This document shows positions 8,583-17,530 of a stretch of DNA of 64,000 nt, in pieces (the stretch's first letter is position 1; each line of letters starts with the position of its first letter). The notes beneath the pieces were generated by a model that was given only the letters and a program-made list of their open reading frames with translations, was not told the DNA's origin and made no database searches. Made by a program: the position numbers and the translations under genes. The stretch comes from Janthinobacterium lividum (GTDB lineage Bacteria; Pseudomonadota; Gammaproteobacteria; Burkholderiales; Burkholderiaceae_D), in assembly GCF_011601275.1 (NCBI RefSeq), contig NZ_JAAOLY010000008.1, positions 124,001-188,000 of the forward strand, written 5' to 3'.

Positions 8583-9968
8583 ATGTTTAATTCGACCATC
8601 AACAGCAGGGCTTACACCAACAATACGCAGCAAACGACGCAGGGCAATATCTCGGCCGATGTGTATGCGAAGGTGGAGCGCCAGATGCAGTCGCAGAACA
8701 CAGGCGTCGTCAAGCTCAACGCCAGCCTGGCGCGCGACCAGGCCAAATTCTCCGGCCTGGGCCAGCTGCAATCGGCGCTGGCGAAATTCCAGACCGTGGC
8801 CAAGAACATGGCCGGCAGCGGCCTGGCCACGTCGGCCACGTCCAGCGCCAAGGATGTGCTGAGCGCCACCACCACCGACAAGGCCGCCAGCGGCAGCCAT
8901 GAGCTGAACGTCAAGCAGCTGGCGCAGGGGCAGACCCTGCAGAGCGGCGCGCAGAAATCCTCGAGCGCGCCGATCGGCACTGGGGCGCCCGCGCTGGTCA
9001 AGATCGAAGTGGGCACGGCCGACGGCAAGCAATTCACGGCCGGCAGCGGCAAGATCATTTCGCTGACGATAGACAGCAGCAACAATAGCCTCGACGGCAT
9101 CGCCGCCGCGCTCAAGCAGCAGGGCATCGACGCCAGCGTGGTCAAAGGCCCCGATGGCTATTCGCTGGCGCTGAACGGCAAGAGCGGCGCCGACAGCAGC
9201 ATGCGCATCAGTGTGTCCGGCGATGCGGCCGTCAGCAATCTGCTCAGCTATGCGCCCGGCGCCGGCAAGGGCATGCAGCAAACGGCTGCCGCGCAGGATG
9301 CGCTGCTGACCGTCGACGGCAAGGACATCAAGAGCGCCACGAATACCTTGACGACGGCTGTCGAGGGCGCCACCATCGAACTGAAGAAAAAGGGTGTGAC
9401 CGACCTCGTCATCGCCAAGGACAGCAGCCAGATCGCGACCAACGTGGCCAGCTTCGTCACGGCCTACAATGAACTCAACAGCAAGCTGCAAAGCCTGCAG
9501 CAGGGCGATTTGAAGTCCGATACGGCCCTGGGCCAGGTGCGTTCGCAGATGGAGCAAGTGTTGCGCACGGCCAGCACGGGCGTGCCATCGTCCGTACTGG
9601 GCAGCGCTGGCGTGACCCTGGGCAAAAGCGGTGAGCTGGTGCTGGACGACAAAAAACTCAAGGCCGCCATTGCGGCTGATCCGGACGCCGTCAGCAAGTT
9701 GTTTACGAATAACGGCAAGGGCGTGGCGGACCAGTTCTCCAGCAAGATCGGCGAACTGACGGGTGAAACGAGCATCATCCGCAAGGAAGTGCAGACGGTG
9801 GGCAAGGACATCACCACCCTGAACAACAAGAAAGCCGTGCTGGCCAAGGCGCTGACGGCCCAGGCGCAGGCACTGATCAAAGCCTATTCGGCCCAGGAAC
9901 AGATGGGAACGAACTCGGCCTTGCCGGGTTATACCGGCAAGAACTCTTTATTCGACTTCATGGCTTAA
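8583..9968 (+). CDS. fliD: Flagellar hook-associated protein 2 (FliD), isolated copy
   Basis: A 461-aa filament-cap protein. The N-terminal segment ends in a heptad-rich stretch (residues ~30-75: LASLARD-type helices with QLQSALAKFQT). A beta-rich centre follows, then a C-terminal helix bundle including ASFVTAYNELNSKLQSL, typical of FliD_C. ATG 8583 gives MFNSTINSRAYT; an in-frame ATG at 8553 is less likely. No fliS, fliC or other flagellar gene is adjacent, so this copy stands apart from a flagellar operon. A truncated or variant D0 region compared with standard FliD is possible. Confidence 0.8.
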   Translation: MFNSTINSRAYTNNTQQTTQGNISADVYAKVERQMQSQNTGVVKLNASLARDQAKFSGLGQLQSALAKFQTVAKNMAGSGLATSATSSAKDVLSATTTDKAASGSHELNVKQLAQGQTLQSGAQKSSSAPIGTGAPALVKIEVGTADGKQFTAGSGKIISLTIDSSNNSLDGIAAALKQQGIDASVVKGPDGYSLALNGKSGADSSMRISVSGDAAVSNLLSYAPGAGKGMQQTAAAQDALLTVDGKDIKSATNTLTTAVEGATIELKKKGVTDLVIAKDSSQIATNVASFVTAYNELNSKLQSLQQGDLKSDTALGQVRSQMEQVLRTASTGVPSSVLGSAGVTLGKSGELVLDDKKLKAAIAADPDAVSKLFTNNGKGVADQFSSKIGELTGETSIIRKEVQTVGKDITTLNNKKAVLAKALTAQAQALIKAYSAQEQMGTNSALPGYTGKNSLFDFMA

Positions 9969-10765
9969 GAGCGTTCGCCCTGGGCAAAGAAGGCTGACGG
10001 CGAACTGCCGAAAGTCTTCTTGAACATGGCGGAAAAGGCCGACTGGCTGGCATAACCCAGCTCTTCGGCCACCTGCGACAGCGGCACGCCGCGTGCGATC
10101 AGTGGCGCCGCGTGCGCCAGGCGCACTTGCTGGCGCCACTGGCCGAAACTCATGCCCAGCTCCCGTTCAAACAGCCGCGCCAGGGTACGCTCCGAGGCGC
10201 CGACCAGTTGCGCCCAGTGCTCCAGGGTCTGGTTCAAACCCGGTTTCTCGATCAGACTGTCGCACAGGGTCTTCAGGCGCTTGTCGCTGGGCAAGGGGAC
10301 GCGGATGGGGCGCGTGGCCGAGCGTTTCAATTCATCGAGGATCAGTTCGGCCAGCAGCGCCTCGCGCGCCGGTTCCTGTCCTGGGTCCAATTGCTCCAGC
10401 GCCATGATCAGCTGGCGCAGCAGGCTCGACACTTCCAGCACCTTGCAGTCGCTGCCCGCGAATGGCGCGCGCGCGGCATGGATGCACAGGGGGCGCAAGC
10501 GGGTTTTTTCCAGTATCGTGACGGCATGCTCCACGTTGGGCGCGATCCAAATGGCGCGCATGGGCGGCAGCACCCAGCTGCTGTTATTGGCGGTGATGCG
10601 CAGCACGCCTTCGAGCGCCATCGTGACCTGGCCCCAGGGATGGCTGTGCGGCGAAAGAAATTCATCGGGTTGCAGGTCGCGCGCGACCATGGTCACGGGG
10701 ATGGTCGCGCTGGGCGCTTCCCGTGGCGGACACATGCGGGTATGGTGGAGGATAGGTACACCCAT
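9965..10765 (-). CDS. AraC-family transcriptional regulator
   Basis: A 266-aa regulator: an N-terminal cupin-type sensor (HSHPWGQVTMALEGVLRI) and two C-terminal helix-turn-helices (LNQTLEHWAQLVGASERTLA, then PLSQVAEELGYASQSAFSAM). It matches the NimR/YdeO-like group that controls an adjacent transporter. It is divergent from the MFS gene at 10866 across a 100-base region, so it most likely regulates that gene. A short 5-bp inverted repeat (CCTGT/ACAGG, 10798-10813) lies between them. The stop overlaps the 3' end of fliD by four bases on the opposite strand. Confidence 0.85.
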   Translation of the reverse strand: MGVPILHHTRMCPPREAPSATIPVTMVARDLQPDEFLSPHSHPWGQVTMALEGVLRITANNSSWVLPPMRAIWIAPNVEHAVTILEKTRLRPLCIHAARAPFAGSDCKVLEVSSLLRQLIMALEQLDPGQEPAREALLAELILDELKRSATRPIRVPLPSDKRLKTLCDSLIEKPGLNQTLEHWAQLVGASERTLARLFERELGMSFGQWRQQVRLAHAAPLIARGVPLSQVAEELGYASQSAFSAMFKKTFGSSPSAFFAQGERS

Positions 10766-10865
10766 CAGCTTGGCCTTAATTCGATAAATTATGTCGTCCT
10801 GTCGGAAAACAGGCGATGGTATTTTGCATACACTTGAGCTTCACCAGTATAAGACAGGGTATGAC

Positions 10866-12101
10866 ATGATAACAACTCACTCGGCATCCGAACTTCCTAC
10901 CTTGCGCAGCGATGCGCGCGTCATCGCCCTGGTGGGGCTGGCGCATGGCGTGTCGCACTTCTACCATCTGATTCTCGCGGCCCTGTTCGTCTGGCTGAAG
11001 CCAGCCTTCGACCTGTCGTATGCGGAGCTGGGCCTGCTGATGACGGTGTTTTTCATCATCTCGGGCGTGGGGCAGGCGCTGGCCGGCTTTGTCGTTGACC
11101 GCTTCGGTGCCCGCGCCGTGTTGTTTTCCGGTATTTTCTTGCTGGGCGTGTCGGCGCTGGCCCTGTCCACCGCGCACAGCTATGCGGCGCTGATGCTGGG
11201 CGCCATGCTGGCCGGCATGGGCAACAGCGTGTTCCATCCGGCCGATTACACCATCCTCAACCAGCGCGTCTCGGCGGCCCGCGTGGCCTACGGCTTTTCC
11301 GTGCATGGCATCAGCGGCAATATCGGCTGGGCCCTGGCACCGCTGTTCATGACGTACGTTGCCACCCATTATGACTGGCGTATCGCGCTGCAATGCGCGG
11401 CCGTGCTGCCGTTCGGCGTGTTGCTGATCCTGTTCCTGAACCGCCACGCCATCCGTCCCGAGCCGCTCAGGAAGGCCGCGCCGGGCCAGGCCGCCAGCGG
11501 CGAGGGCACGCTGGACTTCTTGCGCTTGCCCGCCGTGTGGATGTGCTTTGCCTTCTTCTTCATTACCGCCATCGCCCTGGGCGGCATCCAGAGCTTTGCC
11601 AGCGTGGCCCTCGTCAAGCTGTACGGCATGAGCCTGGCGCTGGCCACCAGCGCCTACACGGCCTATATGCTGGCCTCGGCCGTGGGCATGCTGGCCGGCG
11701 GCGTGGTGGGTGCGCGCAGCAAGCAGCCGGACCGCAACGTGGCGATCGCCTTTTCCGCCGCCGCGCTGCTGGCCGTGCTGCTGTCCATGGCCGTCGTGCC
11801 GGCCTGGGGCGCGGTGGTGCTGATGGGCGCCATCGGCTTGACGTCCGGTGTGGCGGGGCCATCGCGCGACCTGATGATACGCGCGGCGGCGCCGAAGAAT
11901 GCCACGGGGCGCGTGTATGGCGTCGTATATTCGGGCCTCGACAGCGGCCTGGCCGTCGGCCCCCTGTTCTTTGGCGCGCTGATGGATGGCGACCATCCGG
12001 CCCTGTTGTTCGTGTTCATCGGCCTGTTCCAGGCGCTGGCGATTGCCACGGCCGTGGGGGTGGGCGGCAAAACACGTGCCGCGGCGCTGCAAAAGGCATA
12101 G
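10866..12101 (+). CDS. MFS transporter, fosmidomycin-resistance-like
   Basis: A 411-aa major facilitator with about 12 membrane segments, including [20 protein letters not shown] at the N-terminus, [19 protein letters not shown] (motif A) and [14 protein letters not shown]. This arrangement resembles the Fsr/YnfM-like exporters, but the substrate is unknown. ATG 10866 ([10 protein letters not shown]) is chosen; the frame is open further upstream. A TTGCAT-18-TATAAG candidate promoter at 10824-10853 lies very close to the start. The gene is probably under the divergent AraC protein and cotranscribed with the RraA-like gene 32 bases downstream. Confidence 0.85.
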   Translation: MITTHSASELPTLRSDARVIALVGLAHGVSHFYHLILAALFVWLKPAFDLSYAELGLLMTVFFIISGVGQALAGFVVDRFGARAVLFSGIFLLGVSALALSTAHSYAALMLGAMLAGMGNSVFHPADYTILNQRVSAARVAYGFSVHGISGNIGWALAPLFMTYVATHYDWRIALQCAAVLPFGVLLILFLNRHAIRPEPLRKAAPGQAASGEGTLDFLRLPAVWMCFAFFFITAIALGGIQSFASVALVKLYGMSLALATSAYTAYMLASAVGMLAGGVVGARSKQPDRNVAIAFSAAALLAVLLSMAVVPAWGAVVLMGAIGLTSGVAGPSRDLMIRAAAPKNATGRVYGVVYSGLDSGLAVGPLFFGALMDGDHPALLFVFIGLFQALAIATAVGVGGKTRAAALQKA

Positions 12102-12133
12102 AATCGTTGCCATCTGCCACGAAAGGAATCCCC

Positions 12134-12628
12134 ATGACCTTTGCCACCACCGACCTGTGCGACGACTATGCGGCCATGCTCGACGACGGCACCCTGGCCG
12201 TGCTGCCGCCCGTGTACCGCGCTTTCGGCCAGCGCGTGCGTTTCAGCGGGCCCGCCACCACCTTGCAAGTGTTCGAGGACAATGCCCTCGTGCGCAGCAC
12301 GCTGGAAACGCCGGGCCAGGGCCACGTGCTGGTGATCGATGGCGGCGGCAGCCTGCGCCGCGCGCTGGTGGGCGGCCAGCTGGGCGTGCTGGCCGAAAGC
12401 AATGGCTGGGCCGGCATCGTCGTCGATGGCTGCATCCGCGACAGCGAGGAAATCAATGTGTGCCAGATCGGTGTGCGCGCCTTGGCCACGCATCCGCGCA
12501 AGAGCAACAAGACGGGCGCTGGCCAGCGCGACGTGCGGGTGCAGCTCAGTGGCGTGGCCGTGCATCCGGGCGACTGGATCTATGCCGATGCGGACGGCAT
12601 CCTGGTGGCGAGGCAAGAACTCGATTGA
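12134..12628 (+). CDS. rraA: RraA family protein (RNase E regulator / HMG aldolase type)
   Basis: A 164-aa RraA-fold protein. Members either inhibit RNase E or act as divalent-metal 4-hydroxy-4-methyl-2-oxoglutarate and oxaloacetate aldolases. Visible motifs are [19 protein letters not shown] and [17 protein letters not shown], containing the Gly/Arg/Asp residues used by the aldolases, so enzymatic activity is plausible. ATG 12134 is preceded by AAAGGAATCCCC. It lies 32 bases after the MFS gene, which suggests one transcript, perhaps linking uptake or export with an organic acid. Confidence 0.85.
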   Translation: MTFATTDLCDDYAAMLDDGTLAVLPPVYRAFGQRVRFSGPATTLQVFEDNALVRSTLETPGQGHVLVIDGGGSLRRALVGGQLGVLAESNGWAGIVVDGCIRDSEEINVCQIGVRALATHPRKSNKTGAGQRDVRVQLSGVAVHPGDWIYADADGILVARQELD

Positions 12629-12763
12629 CGGCGTAGTGCGCCTGAAACGTTGCAAATTGTCTACATTCAATATATTTCTGCAAAGTTCTTTGATTTTTAT
12701 CATGGCTGAGATATGATTTCACTTAAGGAAACTTTAATATCAATAAAGCAAGGAAGTCAGATC

Positions 12764-13405
12764 ATGAAAATCGCCACCATCGCAGCAGTTGTCGCCCTGT
12801 TTGCCGCAGGCAGCGCCAGCGCCAGCCCAGTCAACCTGATTACAAACGGCAATTTTGACACGGTCGCTTCCGGCTACACCTTCGACAGCGGTTTTAAAGT
12901 CGTCAACAGCGGCTCTTCGGCCATCACGGGTTGGACCGTGGGCGCCAGCTCCGTCGACCTGATCCGCAATGCGTATAACGCCATCGATGGCTACAGCATC
13001 GATATGCTGGGCACGCCTGGTCCTGGTTTCCTGTCGCAAAATTTCAATGTCGTTGCCGGCCAGACTTACAATCTGAGCTTTGACATGGCGCGCAATTCCG
13101 GCGGCCCCGCAGGCCAGGGCGTGAGCGTCAATTTCGGTGGCGCGGCCGGTAATTTCTACTCGACCGCTGCCGTGTCGAACACCTTGTACAGCCACACCCT
13201 GAGTTTCACTGCAGCTTCCACTGGCCTGGCGACCCTGTCGTTTGCCAGTGCCGCCAAGGCAGGCACGCCATTCGACAATTACTCGGGCGCCGTGATCGAC
13301 AATGTGTCCGTGATGGCCGCCGTGCCGGAACCGGAAACCTACGCCATGCTGCTGGCTGGCCTGGGCCTGATGGGTTTCCTGCGCCGCCGCAAGGCCGCCA
13401 AGTAA
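12764..13405 (+). CDS. PEP-CTERM sorting domain protein, DUF642-like
   Basis: A 213-aa exported protein. Signal peptide at residues ~1-22 (MKIATIAAVVALFAAGSASA), then a beta-sandwich with LITNGNFDT and LSQNFNVVAGQTYNLSFDMA, resembling DUF642/choice-of-anchor domains. The C-terminus is a canonical exosortase signal: VPEPETYAMLLAGLGLMGF followed by RRRKAAK. ATG 12764 follows AAGGAAGTCAG. It is likely cleaved by an exosortase and retained at the cell surface or in the matrix. The upstream region (12629-12763) is AT-rich; no clear sigma-54 site was found there. Confidence 0.88.
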   Translation: MKIATIAAVVALFAAGSASASPVNLITNGNFDTVASGYTFDSGFKVVNSGSSAITGWTVGASSVDLIRNAYNAIDGYSIDMLGTPGPGFLSQNFNVVAGQTYNLSFDMARNSGGPAGQGVSVNFGGAAGNFYSTAAVSNTLYSHTLSFTAASTGLATLSFASAAKAGTPFDNYSGAVIDNVSVMAAVPEPETYAMLLAGLGLMGFLRRRKAAK

Positions 13406-13425
13406 GCCTGATTTTGTCCGAGATC

Positions 13426-13459
13426 AAACCGCCTGCTGCCATGCACAGGCGGTTTTTTT
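13426..13459 (+). terminator. Intrinsic terminator after PEP-CTERM gene
   Basis: AAACCGCCTG (13426-13435), a 10-base loop, CAGGCGGTTT (13446-13455), ending in a run of seven T. It ends the PEP-CTERM transcript just before the convergent DUF4952 gene. Confidence 0.88.
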
Positions 13460-13462
13460 ACG

Positions 13463-13897
13463 TCAAGGGTCTTGCGCGTAGCCGTCCACCTGCACCGTAA
13501 AGCGCTCGATCCGCGGCCAGGCGTCACGCGTCCTGACCAAGGTTTCGCCCGTGGCCATGAGCAACACATAGCCGTAGCCCGTGCGGCGGTCGCGCCAGGA
13601 GTGGGGCGTGCTGTCCCAGGCGCAGCAATAGCGCTTGAGCTTGGGCAAGCCATACGTGCGCCGCAGATACGCTTCCGCCTGCAGGGCATGCTTGCCGTCC
13701 ACGTGGTAGCGGGCTTCGAACGGCTGGTCCTGGCGCTCCCTGTTTTGCCGGCAACCCTCGTAGACGAGATACGCGGGCTTCTTGCCCAGCTGGGACAGGA
13801 AGTCGCCGCAGGCCAGCTCCGTGGCCTGCGCGCCGCCGGTGGCCAGCAGGAACAGCCACGGCAGCAGTGTAGTGAGCTTACCGACTTGCATCGGCAT
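13463..13897 (-). CDS. DUF4952 domain protein, secreted
   Basis: A 144-aa protein with an N-terminal signal peptide (LTTLLPWLFLLATGGAQA) and a mature part beginning ELACGDFLSQLGKKPAYLVY. The region EAYLRRTYGLPKLKRYCCAW matches the DUF4952 family, whose function is unknown. The start region overlaps the 3' end of the MerR gene by 20 bases, so the two are probably cotranscribed and translationally coupled. The stop lies against the terminator of the facing PEP-CTERM gene. Confidence 0.7.
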   Translation of the reverse strand: MPMQVGKLTTLLPWLFLLATGGAQATELACGDFLSQLGKKPAYLVYEGCRQNRERQDQPFEARYHVDGKHALQAEAYLRRTYGLPKLKRYCCAWDSTPHSWRDRRTGYGYVLLMATGETLVRTRDAWPRIERFTVQVDGYAQDP

Positions 13898-14261
13898 CTC
13901 CGCGCAACGGACACGCGGCCGCTACCGGCCCCATACGCAGCACCAGTTCGCCGCGCAACTGCGTCAATCCCGCGATGCGCGCATCGATTTCGCCCAGCTT
14001 GCGCGCCAGCGCCGCGCGCAGCAGTTCCGCCGTGGCGGGATCGCCGGCGGCCGCCAGCAGCGGCATGTCGGCCTCGATTTCCGCCAGGGTAAAGCCCAGC
14101 TGCTGCGCCGTGCGCAGGTAGCGCAGCCAGTCGGCCGCCTCGGGCGGGTAGTCGCGGTAGCCGTTCGCGCCGCGCCGAGCGCGCAGCAAGCCCCGCTTTT
14201 CATAAAAGCGCAGAGTATCGCGGCTCAAGCCCGTCGCCTGCGCCATCTCGCCGATCTGCAT
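13878..14261 (-). CDS. MerR-family transcriptional regulator
   Basis: A 127-aa regulator with the winged helix MQIGEMAQATGLSRDTLRFYEKRGLL, a second wing (RGANGYRDYPPEAADWLRYL) and a dimerisation helix. The C-terminus has a single cysteine (AAACPLRGD) and lacks the multi-cysteine metal loop of MerR, ZntR or CueR. The ligand is therefore probably organic or redox-related, not a classical metal. It is divergent from a small membrane protein with a MerR-type operator between them. Confidence 0.88.
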   Translation of the reverse strand: MQIGEMAQATGLSRDTLRFYEKRGLLRARRGANGYRDYPPEAADWLRYLRTAQQLGFTLAEIEADMPLLAAAGDPATAELLRAALARKLGEIDARIAGLTQLRGELVLRMGPVAAACPLRGDADASR

Positions 14262-14285
14262 GGTGATTTTTCTTTCATAAAATGC

Positions 14286-14316
14286 TTGACCATGGAGTGT
14301 ACTCCAAGCTCGATCA
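14286..14316 (+). promoter_or_regulatory. MerR-type operator-promoter
   Basis: TTGACC (14286-14291) followed by the dyad GGAGTGTACTCC (14294-14305). A -10 element would sit at about 14311-14316 after a 19-base spacer, the stretched spacing used by MerR-family activators, but the hexamer there is poor. The site lies between the MerR gene and the membrane protein at 14345. Confidence 0.6.
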
Positions 14317-14344
14317 TGGGCGCTTTCTATCGACAGGAGTTCCC

Positions 14345-14776
14345 ATGTTGTCCGTTTCTGCTTTCCGCCGCGTGGTGCGCGCCAGCGCCATTTATGATGT
14401 GCTCATGACGGCCCCGTTTGTCACTCCGTGGACGTTTTTGCTGCTGCGCGAGCACTTGAGCGCCCTTAACGTGAGCCTGGGCGGCCTGCCGCTGCCCGCC
14501 TTCGGACCGTTTCATCTGCTCATCAGCAGCTTGTTCGGCAGCGTGGTGATGGTCTGGTCCGTGCTGCGCATGCTCGACCCGCAGCCGCGCTTCGGCCGCT
14601 ATGACGCGGCGGCCCGCTATCTGTTTTCCACCTGGATGGCGTGGGCGCTGCTGGAGACGGGCCAGCCCCTGCTGTGGCTGTTCTTCGTGCCGGAACTGGC
14701 CTGGGGTCTCGTGCAAAGCCTGCCATATCGCCGCAGCGAAGGCGGCGGGCAGGGCGCGCGCACGAATCGCTGTTGA
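14345..14776 (+). CDS. Small multi-pass membrane protein, unknown function
   Basis: A 143-aa protein with about four hydrophobic segments: around residues 13-35, 55-75 (FHLLISSLFGSVVMVWSVLRM), 88-100 and 105-125 (PLLWLFFVPELAWGLVQ). ATG 14345 follows ACAGGAGTTCCC, a good ribosome binding site. No enzymatic motif is visible. It is divergent from, and probably controlled by, the MerR regulator through the dyad at 14294-14305, so it may be part of a small stress or efflux response. Confidence 0.6.
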   Translation: MLSVSAFRRVVRASAIYDVLMTAPFVTPWTFLLLREHLSALNVSLGGLPLPAFGPFHLLISSLFGSVVMVWSVLRMLDPQPRFGRYDAAARYLFSTWMAWALLETGQPLLWLFFVPELAWGLVQSLPYRRSEGGGQGARTNRC

Positions 14777-14837
14777 GATGAATATAACGAAATGCAATAA
14801 TGGCCGTGCTTTACAGCAATAAACGACTATTAAAGGA

Positions 14838-16688
14838 ATGACTATGCAGCAGGATGCCGCTGGAAAAAACATGGCGTTGCTCGATCCGGTGGTGGCGCCG
14901 CGCATCGCGGTGACGCGCCTGGTGACGGGCCTGCTGCAAGGCTTGCTGCTGTACTGGTTGTACAGCACGGCGCAAGACAAGTCGTGGCCCGCTACGGAAG
15001 CCTACCTGCTGGGGCCATTGATGCTGATCAGTTTGCTGCTGCCCATCCTGCTGGTCTCCAGCCTGGGCCACATGTCGGTCAAGCGCATCGGCCTGTGGAT
15101 GGCGGGTGCGGCCGTCGTGATGGCCGTGCTGGCCTGGCATGATGTGGCGCGCGGCGCCGAGCATGTGATCTGGGGCAACTACAAGCCGGGCGCGCCCCTG
15201 CGCGTCATTTCCGCCCAGCTGTTCGGTTTTTGCGTCGTGGGTTTTTATATCGCCCATGCGCTGGTGCTGGCCAGCGCCCAGGATGGCCAGCGCATCGCCC
15301 GCTACCCGACCTATTTTGAAATCGCCTGGAAGCTGGGCATCCAGTTGCTGTTTTCCCTGCTGTTCGTGCTGGGCCTGTGGCTGGTGCTGTGGCTGGGCGG
15401 GCAACTGTTCCTGCTCATCAAGTTGAGTTTCCTGAAAAAACTGCTGGGCCAGGCCTGGTTCGTGATTCCCGTTATCTGCTTCGCGTTTTCGTTCGCCATC
15501 CACATCACGGATGTGCGCCCCTCCATCGTGCGCGGCATCCGCACCTTGCTGCTGGTGCTGCTGTCGTGGCTGATGCCGATCGCCGCCGTGCTCGTCTCGG
15601 GCTTCCTGCTGACCTTGCCCTTCATCGGCTTCGAGCGCCTGTGGGCCACGCGCCATGCGGCGTCCGTGCTGCTGGGCATGGCTGGCGTGCTGGTGGTGCT
15701 GATCAATGCGGCCTTCCAGAATGGTGAAGTGGGCCATGGCGTGGCGCGCGGCATTCGCCTGGGCACGCGCCTGGCCTGTCTGTTGTTGCCGTGGGTGGTG
15801 GGCATCGCCATCTATGCGCTGACCCTGCGCGTGATGTCGCATGGCTGGACCTCCGACCGCCTGATCGCTGCCGCCTGCCTCTTGATCGCCACCTGCTACG
15901 CCGCCGGCTATGCCTGGGCGGCCAGCAAGTATGGCGACTGGCTGCACCTGATCGCCAACGTCAACGTGGCCACCGCCTTTGTTACCTTGCTGGTGCTGTT
16001 CGCCCTGTTCTCGCCGCTGGCGGACCCGGCGCGCATTTCCGTGGCCAGCCAGATGGCGCGCCTGAACAGCGGCAAGATAGGCGTGGACAAGTTCGATTTC
16101 GAATACCTGCGCTTCCAGGGCGCCCGCTACGGCCAGGCGGCCTTGCAGGAACTCAAGATACGTACGACGGGTCCGGACGCGGCCGTCGTGCGGGCCCGCG
16201 CCGACGCCATGCTCAAGCGCCAGAATCGCCTCGACGAGACGGGCGCGCTGAGCGACGTGTCGATCAACCTGACCCTGCGCCCGGCCACGGCGAAGTTGCC
16301 GGACAGTTTCTTGCGCCAGGACTGGACGCAGGTGGGTCCCGCCTGGCGCCTGCCCGCCTGCTTGAAGCGGGCAGGGCAGCAGTGCGACGCCTATCTGCTC
16401 GATTTCGACGGCGATGGCAAGCAGGACGTGCTGCTGATCAGCAATGACCCGCGCGCCTCGTCGGTCTTGCTGGCTGAAAAGGAAGACGGCAGCTGGACCG
16501 CGCGCGGACAAATCCCCACCGATGCCTTGCGCTGCAAACCCCTGCGCGAGAAGCTGCAGGCGGGCGAATTCCAGCTGGTGCCGCCGAAAGTGCGCGAGCT
16601 GGAAGTCGACGGCCAGCGCGTGCCGATGACTTTATATACGCAGGAGGACGAGGTCAGCTGCCCGGACGAGACGGTGCCGACGCCGTAA
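14838..16688 (+). CDS. DUF4153 membrane protein with calcium-site-like C-terminal tail
   Basis: A 616-aa protein. About twelve hydrophobic segments occupy residues ~25-410, matching DUF4153. The hydrophilic C-terminal ~200 residues contain LLDFDGDGKQDVLLIS, an EF/FG-GAP-type DxDGDGxxD loop likely to bind Ca2+. ATG 14838 is used; ATG 14844 is equally possible. The upstream bases include AAAGGAATG. The function of DUF4153 proteins is unknown. The tail is presumably periplasmic. Confidence 0.75.
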   Translation: MTMQQDAAGKNMALLDPVVAPRIAVTRLVTGLLQGLLLYWLYSTAQDKSWPATEAYLLGPLMLISLLLPILLVSSLGHMSVKRIGLWMAGAAVVMAVLAWHDVARGAEHVIWGNYKPGAPLRVISAQLFGFCVVGFYIAHALVLASAQDGQRIARYPTYFEIAWKLGIQLLFSLLFVLGLWLVLWLGGQLFLLIKLSFLKKLLGQAWFVIPVICFAFSFAIHITDVRPSIVRGIRTLLLVLLSWLMPIAAVLVSGFLLTLPFIGFERLWATRHAASVLLGMAGVLVVLINAAFQNGEVGHGVARGIRLGTRLACLLLPWVVGIAIYALTLRVMSHGWTSDRLIAAACLLIATCYAAGYAWAASKYGDWLHLIANVNVATAFVTLLVLFALFSPLADPARISVASQMARLNSGKIGVDKFDFEYLRFQGARYGQAALQELKIRTTGPDAAVVRARADAMLKRQNRLDETGALSDVSINLTLRPATAKLPDSFLRQDWTQVGPAWRLPACLKRAGQQCDAYLLDFDGDGKQDVLLISNDPRASSVLLAEKEDGSWTARGQIPTDALRCKPLREKLQAGEFQLVPPKVRELEVDGQRVPMTLYTQEDEVSCPDETVPTP

Positions 16689-16841
16689 ATGGCTGGGAGA
16701 GGACTAGGCGTGACTGACCCAAGCTCTTGCTTGCTCTGAAGGCAGCAACTTCGTGTGCTGAATCATTCCGGCTGTCCGATATCGGCCAGGAGTAGTTGTT
16801 GAATACCCCATCAATCTTGTGCAGAAACTGGGAGAACCACA

Positions 16842-17282
16842 TTGGGACTAATTGCAGACTTCTTTATCGCCGCTCCAGCCGAGGCTATCCGATATGCAAA
16901 TCGGATTGAAGATCCCGACGAGGGCGAGGAAATTGCGCTTTTGTTGAATCCGGTCCAATTCAATGGCATCACGGACCTGGAAATCGGCACTCTTTGGGCC
17001 ATTTTGGAACGCAGGGAGTGGGATATCGAAAAACACATGCCTGAAGACATGTACGTTGGGGAGGACGGCGAGTCCTGGCTTCACCGTTTTCCGGACGAGC
17101 TGACGAGCCTTCTCGCAAATTCAGGTGCGGACGCGTTGGAGAGCGGATCAGAGGAATGGGCAGAAACTGAAGAGATCGACTGCAATGCAGCAGATTTGCT
17201 ACCGCTCTTAAAGGATTTGCAATCGCTCGCGCGGCAAGCCGCCGCCACGGGAAAGTCCATTTATATTTGGGGCTGTCTCTAA
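16842..17282 (+). CDS. Hypothetical acidic protein, 146 aa
   Basis: Not recognised with certainty. The frame begins at TTG 16842, seven bases after GGGAGA, and reads GLIADFFIAAPAEAIRYAN. It is strongly acidic (PDEGEEIALL, EEWAETEEIDCN) and contains a C-terminal segment LLPLLKDLQSLARQAA then YIWGCL. The composition is less GC-biased than the flanking housekeeping genes, and it lies in a gene-poor patch (16.7-17.6 kb), both consistent with later acquisition. It may be an immunity- or DUF1877-like cytosolic protein, but that is only a guess from size and acidity. Confidence 0.55.
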   Translation: MGLIADFFIAAPAEAIRYANRIEDPDEGEEIALLLNPVQFNGITDLEIGTLWAILERREWDIEKHMPEDMYVGEDGESWLHRFPDELTSLLANSGADALESGSEEWAETEEIDCNAADLLPLLKDLQSLARQAAATGKSIYIWGCL

Positions 17283-17530
17283 GGCTTCTTCCCTAGCAGC
17301 CGTACCATCGCTGAAAGGTCCGCTTTGGGGCGGGAGCTGCCAATGACGCTCGCCGGCTGGCGGCTGCCACTGAACCGTAGGAAATGTTCTGTCCATTGCG
17401 AGGAAGGCACCGCGATGCCGGCCAGCCGGTCGCCGTCGCGCTTGGCTCACTCATCTTCCCCCTGCCTGGTGGCCGGCTGCATTGGACGGTAGCGGATCTT
17501 GTTGCGCCCATAATCGAGCTTGCCGAATTT
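17283..17530. other. Gene-poor stretch, no supported coding sequence
   Basis: About 250 bases after the 146-aa gene without a convincing frame. Short open frames on the minus strand (17293-17550) show no start signals or recognisable family and look like degenerate sequence. It may be remnant DNA from a past insertion; nothing firm is visible until the palindrome at 17531. Confidence 0.4.

Noticed and set aside
12629-12763. Possible sigma-54 promoter in front of the first PEP-CTERM gene
   Set aside because: GG/GC spacing could not be met. TGCGCC and TTGCA occur with a 7-base gap rather than 5, so no site was called.
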